From Nitrospira sp. bin75 (GTDB taxonomy: Bacteria; Nitrospirota; Nitrospiria; Nitrospirales; UBA8639), in the NCBI GenBank assembly GCA_002238765.1, contig MPMZ01000004.1, positions 1 to 64,000 on the forward strand: a DNA stretch of 64,000 nucleotides. The letters run 5' to 3'. How positions within the stretch are numbered: position 1 is the stretch's first letter; the number at the start of each line of letters is the position of its first letter. The position numbers and the translations under genes were made by a program. Of the stretch, positions 7,534-17,723 are shown one piece after another. The notes beneath the pieces were generated by a model. It was not told the DNA's origin. It searched no databases and saw only the letters and a list, made by a program, of their open reading frames with translations.

Positions 7534-9003
7534 ATGGACAAAATACTCAACAAATCTGAAACCGGCACCACTATCGACACGGCCATTGTCCTGTCTTCGT
7601 CCGGCGTCTTTGACTTGATTGGCGGGAGTGACGACTCCGCGGTCGGGGCTTTGACCCGGGTGGGTGGGCTGACGCTCTTTCAACGAACCGTTTTCACCCT
7701 TCAGCATGCCGGGATTTCACAGATTTTGACGTTGGTCGGTCAGGAGGAACAATCGCTGCGTTCGTTGCTTGACGGTGACCCTCGTCTTCAAGCGGTGATT
7801 CGCTGGCTCCCGATTCGGGAATTTCCGCCGTTGGATCCTCAGACGTGGGAAACGATGGCGAGCGAGATCAAGGGCTCGTGTCTCATTCTCGGTTGTCATA
7901 TGGTCTTTTCTCCGTCGTTGATCGAATCTCTCAGGGATGAAGGGAGAGAGGGCCGGGCCGTGGTGGCCGTCGGCCGGCCCGGTGAATCCGGATGGACCGG
8001 GAATCCGGGCGTGGTGATGCGGGCTGATCCTCACACGGGCGGGCACGTCCCTCGAGTCGTTTTTTGGGATTGGCAACACGACAAGTTGGAGAGGCTTGAA
8101 GAAGGGAAAGATCTCGCCCGTGTCGCGGATCTGGTCGTCCTGCCTGCCCGGTTGTTGGGGATATCCGGCGCATGGAGTACGCCGGAAACGAGTCCGATCC
8201 GGTTGGCGTTGGAGCAGGCCGCTGCCGAGGGAGTCGTGCAAACCCTGTCCGCTTCGGCCCATGGCTATCAGGACGCCCGGGGGGGCGGTGGACTCCATCA
8301 AGCGGAGCACACGTTGTTCCGTTCCTTGCAGAGCGTGGACGGCACCCTGGACGGGTTCATTGATCGCTACGTGAACCGGAGGATATCCAGGCCGTTAAGC
8401 CGGCTGTTCATGAAACTGGGATTCTCTCCCAATACCATTACCCTGTTGTCGATGGTGATCGGCCTCATGGGTGCGGCGTGTTTTGCCATGGGCTCGTACC
8501 GGTGGGGTATCATCGGGGCGCTTCTGTTTCAGTTCGCGGTGATTGTCGATTGTTGCGATGGAGAAGTGGCGCGGCTCACCTTTGCGGAATCCCGGTTGGG
8601 ACAGGAGTTGGACCTTGTCTCGGACAACATCGTGCACATGGCCGTGTTTGCGGGGATTGCCTGGGGGACGTACCAAGACAGTCCCGCACAATCCGGCTAC
8701 CTGCCGCTGCTCTTGGGCGTGATGGCCGTAGTCTCAACCGGGTTTTCTCTGTGGAGTGTCAACATGGTCAAGTCCCTGAAAGCCAACGCCTTGAATTGGC
8801 GACGCTTGCGTCAACGCTATCGAACCCGTTTCGATTTTATCCTTGAGCGCGTGGCCAATCGGGATTTTTCCGTCGTGGTGTTGGCATGCGCCTGTTTCGG
8901 CGTACTGCCCTGGTTCTTATGGCTCGTGGCGGCAGGGACAGGCGTGTTCGCGCTCATGATGGCGTGGAGCCTGTATCGAGTGCGTTCCTTTCAGCGATCC
9001 TGA
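7534..9003 (+). CDS. CDP-alcohol phosphotransferase with degenerate nucleotidyltransferase domain
   Basis: 489 residues. Residues ~10-235 resemble an NTP-transferase fold, but the nucleotide-binding loop is degenerate ('IVLSSSGVFDLIGG' in place of LAAGxGxR). Residues ~270-489 are a membrane CDP-alcohol phosphotransferase with the full D-x2-DG-x2-AR-x8-G-x3-D-x3-D signature: D339, D342-G343, A346-R347, G356, D360, D364, and several hydrophobic helices. Such enzymes move the phospho-alcohol from CDP-alcohol to an acceptor. In this operon the donor could be CDP-aminoethylphosphonate, giving a phosphonolipid. The domain layout recalls bifunctional inositol-phosphate cytidylyltransferase/phosphotransferases, with the first activity probably supplied by the preceding gene. 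Confidence 0.82.
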   Translation: MDKILNKSETGTTIDTAIVLSSSGVFDLIGGSDDSAVGALTRVGGLTLFQRTVFTLQHAGISQILTLVGQEEQSLRSLLDGDPRLQAVIRWLPIREFPPLDPQTWETMASEIKGSCLILGCHMVFSPSLIESLRDEGREGRAVVAVGRPGESGWTGNPGVVMRADPHTGGHVPRVVFWDWQHDKLERLEEGKDLARVADLVVLPARLLGISGAWSTPETSPIRLALEQAAAEGVVQTLSASAHGYQDARGGGGLHQAEHTLFRSLQSVDGTLDGFIDRYVNRRISRPLSRLFMKLGFSPNTITLLSMVIGLMGAACFAMGSYRWGIIGALLFQFAVIVDCCDGEVARLTFAESRLGQELDLVSDNIVHMAVFAGIAWGTYQDSPAQSGYLPLLLGVMAVVSTGFSLWSVNMVKSLKANALNWRRLRQRYRTRFDFILERVANRDFSVVVLACACFGVLPWFLWLVAAGTGVFALMMAWSLYRVRSFQRS

Positions 9004-9034
9004 CCTGCGAAACCGGTCGGCGGCACCGTCATTT

Positions 9035-9122
9035 GTCATTCCGGGCGAAGCGAGGAATCTCTCCATCGACAGCCAAGCACTTCAACTACGAGATCCTTCA
9101 CTTCGTTCAGGATGACGACTAC
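9035..9122. repeat. Dispersed intergenic repeat (family C)
   Basis: Contains 'CATTCCGGGCGAAGCGAGGA' and then 'GAGATCCTTCACTTCGTTCA' followed by GGATGAC, a pattern commonly seen as an intergenic repeat in many environmental bacteria. Non-coding and only one copy in this window. Confidence 0.5.
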
Positions 9123-9124
9123 TA

Positions 9125-10123
9125 ATGCTTCGGCTCAGCATGATTCGATGGTTGCTTCTTGCCGTGGGTCTCGTGGTCTTGGGCGGGTTGATCTGGCATA
9201 TCGGCCTGTCTCAAGTCTGGGAGACGGTGGAACGCGTCGGGTTCGTCGCGTTCTGCGTGATTCTCCTCCTGCGCCTGGTGGTGTATCTGCTCGATACGTT
9301 CGGTTGGTCCCTGACCCTTGGTCAGTGGGCGGGCCGGGTGGGGTTTGTCCGCTTGTTCATGGTGCGGATGGCCGGTGAAGCCATCAACGTGACGACACCG
9401 ACGGCCATGCTCGGCGGCGAGCCCGTGAAGGCGTACCTGCTGACGCGCTATGAGGTCCCCATGGTCGAAGGGCTGGCCTCGGTGGTGACGGCCAAGACCA
9501 TCATGGTCATTGCCCAGATCCTCTTCATGTTGTTGGGATTGGGTGTGACGTTGTGGCTTCTCGGGGCGGGCGAGTACAACGTCCTGATGGCGTTCGTCAC
9601 CCTGGGCCTGCTTGGCTTCGGCGTCCTCCTGTTTGTCTTTCTCCAGCGCTATGGAATCGGAAGAGGGCTGTTGACGGTGGCCGACACGTGCGGGATTCGG
9701 TCTCAACGACTGGAGGCTGCGCGGCCGCAGTTGTTGGAGTTGGATCACACGATTCGAACCTTTTACCGGGAGCGCCGCCGTTCGTCCCTGTTGTCGCTGG
9801 GCATCCACTTTGTCGCGTGGGTGACGGAACTGTTTGAGGTGTATGCGATTCTCTATTTCCTGGGCGCGGAGGTCGGCTGGCTGGCGTCTTTCGCCATCGC
9901 CGCGATTGCCGTGCTGATCAAGGGAAGCGTGTCGTTTATTCCCGGGGGTCTGGGGGCGCAGGAAGGCGGGTATCTCTTCTTATTGGTGGCCTTGGGGTAC
10001 GGCGAGGTGACGGGGATCACCTTTGCCGTGATCCGCCGGATCCGCGAAATCGTGTGGATTCTCATCGGGCTCGTCTTTCTGGCCGTGCTGCGGGGCAGGA
10101 CTGCGCTTGCCACGACTTCATAA
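9125..10123 (+). CDS. YbhN/HpnL-type flippase-like membrane protein
   Basis: 332 residues with about eight hydrophobic helices. The family signature of the lysylphosphatidylglycerol-synthase transmembrane domain (UPF0104/HpnL) is visible: 'TTPTAMLGGEPVKAYLL' in the first half and 'KGSVSFIPGGLGAQEGGYLF' in the second. Members are proposed lipid translocases or export factors. Following a CDP-alcohol phosphotransferase, it could move the phosphonolipid (or a hopanoid) across the inner membrane. The ATG at 9125 directly abuts a repeat and has only a distant AGGA, so the start is moderately sure. Confidence 0.82.
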   Translation: MLRLSMIRWLLLAVGLVVLGGLIWHIGLSQVWETVERVGFVAFCVILLLRLVVYLLDTFGWSLTLGQWAGRVGFVRLFMVRMAGEAINVTTPTAMLGGEPVKAYLLTRYEVPMVEGLASVVTAKTIMVIAQILFMLLGLGVTLWLLGAGEYNVLMAFVTLGLLGFGVLLFVFLQRYGIGRGLLTVADTCGIRSQRLEAARPQLLELDHTIRTFYRERRRSSLLSLGIHFVAWVTELFEVYAILYFLGAEVGWLASFAIAAIAVLIKGSVSFIPGGLGAQEGGYLFLLVALGYGEVTGITFAVIRRIREIVWILIGLVFLAVLRGRTALATTS

Positions 10124-10144
10124 GGGGGCGAGAGGGCGGGCCGG

Positions 10145-10225
10145 GTTAGCCCTGAGCCCTTCGGCAAGCTCCCTTCGACTCCACTCCGTTACGCTCAGGA
10201 CAGGCTTGTCGAAGGGCGTAACCCG
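10145..10225. repeat. Dispersed hairpin repeat (family D)
   Basis: 'AGCCCTTCGGCAAGCTCCC' at the left and 'GCTTGTCGAAGGGCG' at the right can pair, giving a long hairpin in the gap between two convergent genes. This is a familiar type of dispersed 'TTCG(A/G)CAAGCTC' intergenic repeat and may also act as a bidirectional terminator. Confidence 0.5.
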
Positions 10226-10263
10226 ACCTGCAAGGACTCTTTCGATGAGTTCGGGGATACGTC

Positions 10264-11271
10264 TCAGCAGTCGCGGTTGACCATGTAATCGGCCACGACG
10301 ATGAGCGCGCGCTTGGCCGTGGAGTCTTCAAAAGCGGTGAGATTCGAGAGCGCGGCGTCGATGTATTCCCGTGAACGAGCCCCGGTGTACCGGAGCGACC
10401 CATGCTGATGCATGTGTGCGGTGAGCTGAAGCAAATCCCCTTCTTCGACGGCGTTGCGTTCGATGTTGCCGACAAGGGTCCGCCGGTCGTCAGCCGGCAG
10501 GCACGGCAACACGTGGATCAGCGGCAGGGTGACCATCCCCTGCATCAGGTCTTGTCCGAGGGTTTTCCCGAGGTTCTTTTCATCGGCCGTATAATCGAGC
10601 CAGTCGTCGGCCAATTGAAAGGCAATCCCCAGGTTCAGCCCGAATTGATACAGTTCTTCCGCTTGCAGCGGGGAGACTCCTCCCATCAGGCCGCCCACCT
10701 TGCACGCGGCCGCCAGCAAGGCGCCGGTTTTGTACTCGACGATCCGCAGATACTCCGATTCGGACAACAGCGGTTGCCGGTTGGCGCACAGTTGAAGAAT
10801 TTCCCCTTCCGCCAATCTCCTGCAGGCCAGGGCCATGGCATCATTCACGTCGTGGTTCTTGAACGCGGCAATATGATGCATCGCCCGTGAGTACAGGTAG
10901 TCTCCGGCCAGGATACTGGCCCGATTGCCCCAAATACGTCTGGCCGTCGGTCGCCCCCGGCGAAGAGCCGCTTCATCCAGCACGTCGTCATGAAGCAGGG
11001 TCGCCGTGTGGATGAACTCGATGAGGCTGCCGAGCACCAGGTCGTCTTTGGGGACGTAGCCCGTCAGCCGGGCACAGAGACTCAACAGGAGAGGGCGTAT
11101 GCGTTTGCCGCCACCGTCGAGAATATGGGCGGAAATTTCGTTGATGAGCGGAGCATCGGAATTGAGGTTGTGACGGATGTGTGATTCGATTTCTTCGAGG
11201 TCCCGGCGATACAGATCCCATATCTCGTCCATCGTCAGGGAACGTTGAACGACTGGTTGTCCGCTCGCCAT
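10264..11271 (-). CDS. Polyprenyl diphosphate synthase
   Basis: 335 residues. Both aspartate-rich motifs are present: 'LLHDDVLDEAALRRGRPT' (DDxxD) and 'QLADDWLDYT' (DDxxD), with 'GGKRIRPLL' upstream for diphosphate binding. It extends allylic diphosphates with isopentenyl diphosphate, giving probably an octaprenyl-class chain for quinones. The start at 11271 has AGGA 8 nt upstream and matches the family N-terminus; the frame extends to 11397 without support. Chain length is not readable from sequence. Confidence 0.9.
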   Translation of the reverse strand: MASGQPVVQRSLTMDEIWDLYRRDLEEIESHIRHNLNSDAPLINEISAHILDGGGKRIRPLLLSLCARLTGYVPKDDLVLGSLIEFIHTATLLHDDVLDEAALRRGRPTARRIWGNRASILAGDYLYSRAMHHIAAFKNHDVNDAMALACRRLAEGEILQLCANRQPLLSESEYLRIVEYKTGALLAAACKVGGLMGGVSPLQAEELYQFGLNLGIAFQLADDWLDYTADEKNLGKTLGQDLMQGMVTLPLIHVLPCLPADDRRTLVGNIERNAVEEGDLLQLTAHMHQHGSLRYTGARSREYIDAALSNLTAFEDSTAKRALIVVADYMVNRDC

Positions 11272-11421
11272 TTCAGCGATCCTAGGGGAGGGTCCGGTGT
11301 TTGTCAAGATTGTCGGGGCGGGCCGTTGTGGCCGCCCAGGAGGCGACGCCGGGTGTTCGTCGGTATCGATGATCGGATGAGTTCCGGCGGGAGTCACTGC
11401 GTGGTTTCACGGGATCTTGTC

Positions 11422-11451
11422 TTGACACTTTTTCCCCGTATCCAGTAGATT
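11422..11451 (+). promoter_or_regulatory. Candidate gltB promoter
   Basis: Perfect TTGACA (11422-11427), 18-bp spacer, TAGATT (11446-11451), about 140 bp before the gltB start in the ~318-bp divergent gap between the polyprenyl synthase gene and gltB. Nothing else is obvious in that gap. Confidence 0.4.
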
Positions 11452-11589
11452 TCCCTCTTGTCCCTGTTTCTCCGCGGCCTTCCTTTTTTTCTGTTCATGA
11501 GTCAGGCGAAATGACCGTTGAGGCGGGGTTGAGAGAGCATGAGCGACCCGACTCGTGAAGAGAGTGGATGAGAGAATCCCTGATTGTTG

Positions 11590-14500
11590 ATGAGCCGCCA
11601 ACGACCCTCATACGGACTGCCCCCCAAACAGGGGCTCTATGACCCGCGATTCGAAAAGGACGGGTGCGGCATTGGCTTTGTCGTCAACATCAAAGGGCAC
11701 CGGTCACACAAGATCATCGAACAATCGTTGGACGTGTTGAGGAACTTGTACCATCGCGGGGCACAGGGTTGCGATCCGTGTACCGGCGACGGGGCGGGCA
11801 TTCTTCTGCAAGTCTCTCATGAATTTTTCAGGCGTGCCTGTCAGGACGCCGGCCTGCGACTGCCCGAATCGGGTGGTTATGGGGTGGGCATGGTGTTCCT
11901 GCCGCAGGATGAACCGCTTCGCCGGCAATGTGAAGGGCTCTTTGAATCGATCGTTCGTGAGGAAGGGTTGCGGTTTCTGGGCTGGCGTGACGTGCCGGTG
12001 AAGCTGGATTACGTCGGCGCGCTGGCACAACAGACCCTTCCTCACATCCGGCAGTTCTTCATCGCGCGCGATATCCTGAACGAGGCCCAGTTTGAACGGA
12101 AGTTGTACGTCGTTCGGAAACGGATTGCCCGGGCGATTCGCGAGTCCGCGTTGGTGGAACGTGGTCGAGTCTACATCTGCAGTCTCTCTGCCAACACCAT
12201 CGTCTATAAAGGCATGCTGTTGCCGGAGCAACTCGGCAGTTTTTTTCCGGACCTGACTGATGCCAGCATGGTTTCTGCCTTGGGGCTCGTGCACTCCCGC
12301 TTCAGTACGAATACGTTCCCCACGTGGTCGTTAGCGCATCCCTACCGGTACGTCGTGCACAACGGGGAAATCAATACGTTGCGGGGCAACGTCAATTGGA
12401 TGAGGGCGCGTCAAGGGCGCCTGGCCTCCGACCTGTTCGGCGAAGACCTCGAAAAACTTTATCCCATCGTGTACGAGGAACAAAGCGATTCGGCGTGCCT
12501 GGATAATGCGGTCGAGTTTCTCGTCATGGCCGGCAGGTCCCTGCCACATGCCATGATGATGTTGATTCCAGAACCGTGGGTCGGGAACCCGCACATGGAT
12601 TTGAACCGGCGGGGCTTCTATGAATATCACGCCGCGATGATGGAACCCTGGGACGGCCCGGCAGCCGTGGCGTTTACGGACGGCAAACTGATCGGTGCGA
12701 CGTTGGACCGGAACGGGTTGCGGCCCTGCCGGTATCAAGTGACCACGGACGATCTGGTCGTCCTGGCGTCCGAGGCCGGGGTCTTGCCGACCGACGCGAA
12801 AAACATTCGTGAAAAAGGGCGGCTTCAACCCGGGCGCATGTTCCTGGTGGACACGGTGCGGGGCCGCATTATCGACGACGAGGAAATCAAGGCGGAAATG
12901 GTCGGGCGAAAGCCGTATCGCTCGTGGGTGACCCAGTATCGGGTGTCGTTGGATGAGCTGCCGGAACCGTTGAGCGTGCCTCAACCCGATCACCCGACTC
13001 TGCGCCAACGACAGCAGGTGTTCGGCTATACCATCGAGGAAATCAAGATGGTGTTGTCGCCGATGGGGATCAACGGCGAAGAGCCTATTTCGTCCATGGG
13101 GACGGATACGCCCTTGGCGGTGCTGTCCAGCCGCCCGCTCCTGTTGTCCAAATATTTCAAGCAACTCTTTGCCCAGGTGACGAATCCTCCCATCGATCCC
13201 ATCCGGGAACAGTTGGTCATGTCGCTGGTCACGAGCATCGGACCGAAACCCAATCTGTCGGCCGAGAGGCCGGAGGCCTGTCGCCGGATCAAGGTTCAGC
13301 AGCCGATTCTGACGAACGCGCAGTTGCAGAAGATCCGGGAAATCGAAGATCCCCATTTCGTCAGCAAGACGTTGCCTCTGTTGTTCCGCGTGGCCGACGG
13401 ACCCGACGGGTTGGGGGTGGCCGTGGACCAACTGTGCCGGGAGGCGTCCGGGGCCATTCAGCAGGGCTTTAAATTTCTGATCCTGAGTGATCGCGGGGTC
13501 AACGAGGAGTGGGCGGCCATTCCCAGCTTATTGGGAATTGCCGCGGTGCACCATCATCTGGTGCGTGAGGCCACGCGAACGGAGGTCGGCCTGATTCTTG
13601 AGACCGGTGAGCCGCGAGACACGCATCATTTTGCGTGTTTGATCGGATACGGTGCCGGCGTGGTCAATCCGTACCTCGTGTTTGAAACCTACAGGGATCT
13701 GGAACGCGAAGGCTTTTTGCCGGAAGGCATCGACGCGGAAACCGCGTCGGGGAAATTCATCAAGGCCGTCAACAAGGGCCTGCTCAAGATTTTTTCGAAA
13801 ATGGGCATTTCCACGGTGCAGTCCTATTGCGGCGCGCAGATCTTCGAAGCCGTCGGGCTGAATGATGAACTGGTGAACCGGTACTTCACGGGCACGCCCT
13901 CACGCATTCAGGGTATCGGCATGCGGGAACTCGCCGACGAAACCCTGCGGCGTCATCGCGCCGCGTATGAACCGGTGCCCATCCGGCAGTTGGACTTCGG
14001 CAGCGAGATTCATTACCGCATTCAGGGCGAGCATCACAATTGGAACCCGGAGACTATCTACACGCTGCAGCACGCGACCCGCACCAACGATGCCGAAACC
14101 TACGAAGCCTATGCTCGACTGGTGAATGACGAAACCCAACGCCGGTCGAATCTGCGCGGTCTGTTTGATTTCAAATGTCTGCCTGAGCCCTTGCCGTTGG
14201 AGGAAGTGGAGCCCGCCCGGGAGATCGTGAAGCGGTTTACCACCGGCGCCATGTCGTATGGGGCCATCAGTAAGGAATCCCATGAGACGCTCGCAATTGC
14301 GATGAACCGGATCGGCGCCAAGAGCAATACGGGTGAAGGAGGAGAAGATTCCCAACGCTTTATCCCATTGCCGAACGGCGATTCGAAGAATTCGTACATC
14401 AAACAGGTGGCCTCGGGACGGTTTGGGGTCACGGCACATTACCTGGTCAATGCGAAGGAATTGCAGATCAAAATGGCGCAGGGGGCCAAACCCGGGGAAG

Positions 14501-16146
14501 GCGGCCAACTGCCCGGTCACAAGGTGGACGAAGTCATTGCCAGGATGCGGTTTTCCACGCCCGGCGTGGGGCTCATTTCGCCGCCGCCGCATCATGACAT
14601 TTATTCGATCGAAGACCTGGCCCAACTCATTTTCGATTTGAAAAACTCGAATCCCGACGCGGACGTGTCCGTGAAGCTGGTCGCGGAAGTCGGTGTGGGC
14701 ACGGTCGCCGCGGGAGTGTCCAAAGCGCACGCCGACAAGGTGTTGATCAGTGGTGATGCCGGCGGCACGGGGGCGTCTCCCCTGTCGTCGATCAAGTATG
14801 CCGGGGTTCCCTGGGAATTGGGTTTGGCGGAGACTCACCAAACCCTCGTGCTCAACGACTTGCGGGGTCGCATCAAAGTCGAAACCGACGGACAGATGAA
14901 AACCGGCCGTGACGTGGTGGTGGCGGCGTTGCTCGGGGCCGAGGAGTTCGGATTTTCCACCGCGCCGTTGATTGTCGAAGGCTGCATCATGATGCGGAAA
15001 TGTCATCTCAACACCTGTCCGGTTGGCATTGCGACCCAGGACCCCGAACTTCGCAAGCGGTTTGCCGGTCAACCGGAGCACGTGGTGAATTTCTTCTTCT
15101 TCGTGGCGGAAGAGGTGCGAGGGTTGATGGCGAAACTCGGATTCCGCACGTTCCCGGCGATGATTGGTCGCAGTGACAAATTACGAGTGCAAAAAGCCAT
15201 CGACCATTGGAAGGCAAGCGGCTTGGACATGTCGGTCCTCTTGTGGAAGCCGGACGTCGGGTCCGAGGTGGCGACGTACAACGTCCAGCCGCAGGATCAC
15301 GGGTTGGATAAGGTATTGGATCAGAAATTGGTGCAACTGTGTGAGCCGGCCATCGAACGGCAGGAAAAGGTGACGCTGGATTTACCGATCCGGAACACCG
15401 ACCGGACGACCGGAACGATCCTGTCCAGTCGTATCGCCCGGAAATACGGGGAAGAGGGATTGCCCGCCGATACTATCACCATCAACTTCAAGGGGTCCGC
15501 CGGCCAATCGTTCGGCGCCTTTTTGGGCAAGGGCATCACGCTTCGTCTTGAAGGGGAGTCGAACGACTATCTGGGGAAGGGGCTCTCCGGCGGCAAGATT
15601 ATCGTCACGCCGCCGCAAGGCGCCACGTTCCAGCCCGAAGACACGATTCTGATCGGCAACACGTCGCTGTACGGGGCCACGCGTGGCGAGTGTTATTTTT
15701 ACGGGACGGCCGGGGAACGGTTTGCGGTGAGAAACAGCGGCGTCCGCACGGTCATCGAAGGAACCGGGGATCACGGGTGCGAGTACATGACCGGAGGCGT
15801 GGTGGTGGTGTTGGGCGACACCGGTCGCAACTTTGCCGCCGGCATGTCGGGTGGGGAAGCCTACGTCTGGAATGAGGATGGTAAATTCGAATCCCGGTGC
15901 AATCTCGGGATGGTGGAATTGGAAAAGGTCGTGGAGCCCGAAGACGTGCAGATCCTGAAGACCATGATCGAGAATCACCTGCACTATACGGGAAGTCGCA
16001 AGGCCCGGATGATTTTGGACTCCTGGCACATGATGCTTCCCCATTTCGTCAAGGTGATGCCGTTGGATTACAAGCGCGTCCTGGCGGAACGCAAAGCGGC
16101 GCTGAGAAAAGGACCCCGGGAGCACGAGGCGGTGGCTCATGGCTGA
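11590..16146 (+). CDS. gltB: Glutamate synthase, large (alpha) subunit
   Basis: 1518 residues, the normal length. It makes two glutamates from glutamine and 2-oxoglutarate. Order: class-II amidotransferase domain with the nucleophile Cys26 in 'KDGCGIGFV' (25-residue propeptide expected to be removed), central domain, FMN-binding synthase domain ('[15 protein letters not shown]'), 3Fe-4S cysteines in '[13 protein letters not shown]', and C-terminal beta-helix GXGXG domain ('[11 protein letters not shown]'). ATG 11590 is used; an in-frame TTG at 11584 precedes it. Shine-Dalgarno is weak. The 3' end overlaps gltD by 8 nt. Confidence 0.97.
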   Translation: MSRQRPSYGLPPKQGLYDPRFEKDGCGIGFVVNIKGHRSHKIIEQSLDVLRNLYHRGAQGCDPCTGDGAGILLQVSHEFFRRACQDAGLRLPESGGYGVGMVFLPQDEPLRRQCEGLFESIVREEGLRFLGWRDVPVKLDYVGALAQQTLPHIRQFFIARDILNEAQFERKLYVVRKRIARAIRESALVERGRVYICSLSANTIVYKGMLLPEQLGSFFPDLTDASMVSALGLVHSRFSTNTFPTWSLAHPYRYVVHNGEINTLRGNVNWMRARQGRLASDLFGEDLEKLYPIVYEEQSDSACLDNAVEFLVMAGRSLPHAMMMLIPEPWVGNPHMDLNRRGFYEYHAAMMEPWDGPAAVAFTDGKLIGATLDRNGLRPCRYQVTTDDLVVLASEAGVLPTDAKNIREKGRLQPGRMFLVDTVRGRIIDDEEIKAEMVGRKPYRSWVTQYRVSLDELPEPLSVPQPDHPTLRQRQQVFGYTIEEIKMVLSPMGINGEEPISSMGTDTPLAVLSSRPLLLSKYFKQLFAQVTNPPIDPIREQLVMSLVTSIGPKPNLSAERPEACRRIKVQQPILTNAQLQKIREIEDPHFVSKTLPLLFRVADGPDGLGVAVDQLCREASGAIQQGFKFLILSDRGVNEEWAAIPSLLGIAAVHHHLVREATRTEVGLILETGEPRDTHHFACLIGYGAGVVNPYLVFETYRDLEREGFLPEGIDAETASGKFIKAVNKGLLKIFSKMGISTVQSYCGAQIFEAVGLNDELVNRYFTGTPSRIQGIGMRELADETLRRHRAAYEPVPIRQLDFGSEIHYRIQGEHHNWNPETIYTLQHATRTNDAETYEAYARLVNDETQRRSNLRGLFDFKCLPEPLPLEEVEPAREIVKRFTTGAMSYGAISKESHETLAIAMNRIGAKSNTGEGGEDSQRFIPLPNGDSKNSYIKQVASGRFGVTAHYLVNAKELQIKMAQGAKPGEGGQLPGHKVDEVIARMRFSTPGVGLISPPPHHDIYSIEDLAQLIFDLKNSNPDADVSVKLVAEVGVGTVAAGVSKAHADKVLISGDAGGTGASPLSSIKYAGVPWELGLAETHQTLVLNDLRGRIKVETDGQMKTGRDVVVAALLGAEEFGFSTAPLIVEGCIMMRKCHLNTCPVGIATQDPELRKRFAGQPEHVVNFFFFVAEEVRGLMAKLGFRTFPAMIGRSDKLRVQKAIDHWKASGLDMSVLLWKPDVGSEVATYNVQPQDHGLDKVLDQKLVQLCEPAIERQEKVTLDLPIRNTDRTTGTILSSRIARKYGEEGLPADTITINFKGSAGQSFGAFLGKGITLRLEGESNDYLGKGLSGGKIIVTPPQGATFQPEDTILIGNTSLYGATRGECYFYGTAGERFAVRNSGVRTVIEGTGDHGCEYMTGGVVVVLGDTGRNFAAGMSGGEAYVWNEDGKFESRCNLGMVELEKVVEPEDVQILKTMIENHLHYTGSRKARMILDSWHMMLPHFVKVMPLDYKRVLAERKAALRKGPREHEAVAHG

Positions 16147-17584
16147 TCCCCGCGGGTTCATGCATTTTGCGAGGGAGACGCCGACCCGGCGTTCGGTCGA
16201 GTTGCGGGTGTTGGATTGGAAGGAAATGTATGAACCGTTCCCCGAGGAGAAGCTGCGCAACCAGGGCGGACGGTGCATGGATTGTGGAGTGCCGTTTTGC
16301 CAGGGCAACACCGGATGCCCGGTGATCAACCTGATTCCCGAGTGGAATGACATGGTGAATCGCGGCCGGTGGAAGGATGCCCTCAAGGCCCTCCATTCGA
16401 CGAATAATTTCCCCGAATTCACCGGCCGGTTGTGTCCGGCGCCTTGCGAATCAGCGTGCGTCCTCGGGATCAATGCCGACCCCGTCTCCATCCGTGTCAT
16501 TGAATGGAACATCATCGATCGCGGGTTCGATGAACATTGGATCGAACCGGTCATGCCGGTGGCCCAAACAGGTAAGACCGTGGCGATTATCGGGTCAGGG
16601 CCGGCGGGCTTGGCAGCGGCTCAACAATTGGCCCGGGCGGGCCACAGTGTCACCGTGTACGAAAAAGCGGACCGCATCGGCGGGTTGCTGCGCTACGGCA
16701 TTCCGGATTTCAAAATGGAAAAGTGGGTCATCGACCGGCGGCTGGACCAGATGATCACGGAGGGCGTGACGTTCGAAACCAACGTGAACGTCGGCATGGA
16801 CGTCACGGCGGACGCCCTGGCCCGGCAGTTCGATGCGGTGTGCCTGGCGCTGGGGGCTGAATACCCGCGTGATTTGCCGGTGGCCGGTCGTGAACTGAAC
16901 GGGGTCCACTTTGCCATGGAGTATCTGATCCAACAGAACCAGGTGAATGCCGGGGACAGCCTGCCGGTCGAACAGATCACCGCCAAGAATAAACGGGTGG
17001 TGATTATCGGTGGGGGTGACACCGGATCCGACTGTTTGGGAACGGCGCATCGCCAGGGGTGTCAATCCGTGCATCAGTTCGAATTGTTGCCGGAGCCGCC
17101 TCCTGATCGTGCGGAATCCACGCCTTGGCCCCTGTGGCCCATGCAGCTTCGTACTTCCCATGCCCATGAAGAAGGTTGCGACCGGCAGTGGAGCGTCTCG
17201 ACCACGAAGTTTTCCGGCGACAACGGCCGCGTCAGGAAGCTACACGCTCATCAAGTCTCGTTTGAAGGGGGAAAGTTCATCCCGGTCTCCGGAACCGAGT
17301 TCGAGATGGACGTTGATTTGGTTCTCCTGGCCATGGGCTTCACCGGGCCCGTCAAGAACGGGCTGCTGGACAGCCTGGGCGTGGAGTACGACGCTCGGGG
17401 GAACGTGGCCGTGGACGGGAATTTCATGACCACCAAAGAAGGGATCTTTGCCGCCGGGGATACCAAACGCGGGGCCTCGCTGATTGTTTGGGCCATTGCA
17501 GAGGGTCGCAAGGCCGCTGCAGGGATCGATGCCTACCTCAGAGCGGGGAGCAGCCTGGCCGTTGCGTCCCGCTCTCGTTCCTGA
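16139..17584 (+). CDS. gltD: Glutamate synthase, small (beta) subunit
   Basis: 481 residues. The N-terminal cysteine clusters ('[11 protein letters not shown]', then 'CPAPCESAC') bind [4Fe-4S] centres. An FAD Rossmann motif '[18 protein letters not shown]' and an NADPH motif '[13 protein letters not shown]' follow. It passes electrons from NAD(P)H to GltB. The start overlaps the gltB end by 8 nt, indicating coupled translation. Confidence 0.97.
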   Translation: MADPRGFMHFARETPTRRSVELRVLDWKEMYEPFPEEKLRNQGGRCMDCGVPFCQGNTGCPVINLIPEWNDMVNRGRWKDALKALHSTNNFPEFTGRLCPAPCESACVLGINADPVSIRVIEWNIIDRGFDEHWIEPVMPVAQTGKTVAIIGSGPAGLAAAQQLARAGHSVTVYEKADRIGGLLRYGIPDFKMEKWVIDRRLDQMITEGVTFETNVNVGMDVTADALARQFDAVCLALGAEYPRDLPVAGRELNGVHFAMEYLIQQNQVNAGDSLPVEQITAKNKRVVIIGGGDTGSDCLGTAHRQGCQSVHQFELLPEPPPDRAESTPWPLWPMQLRTSHAHEEGCDRQWSVSTTKFSGDNGRVRKLHAHQVSFEGGKFIPVSGTEFEMDVDLVLLAMGFTGPVKNGLLDSLGVEYDARGNVAVDGNFMTTKEGIFAAGDTKRGASLIVWAIAEGRKAAAGIDAYLRAGSSLAVASRSRS

Positions 17585-17636
17585 CTCCTTTTTCCGCTTC
17601 AGCGCGTTACAAGAACCTTGATTTCGCGTCAATAAC

Positions 17637-17690
17637 TTCTTCTTCTGTCATCCTCGATCAAGTCGGGAAGGACAGACGGAAAAGGCTCTT
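17637..17690. repeat. Dispersed repeat (family E) in convergent gap
   Basis: 'TTCTGTCATCCTCGATCAAG' resembles the opening of the element at 39519-39637 ('CTGTCATCCTCGACAG'). The surrounding 139-bp gap between gltD and the convergent lipoprotein gene shows no gene and no clear terminator. Confidence 0.35.
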
Positions 17691-17723
17691 GTCAGACAAA
17701 GGAAAGACCCGGGTCAGGGGAGG

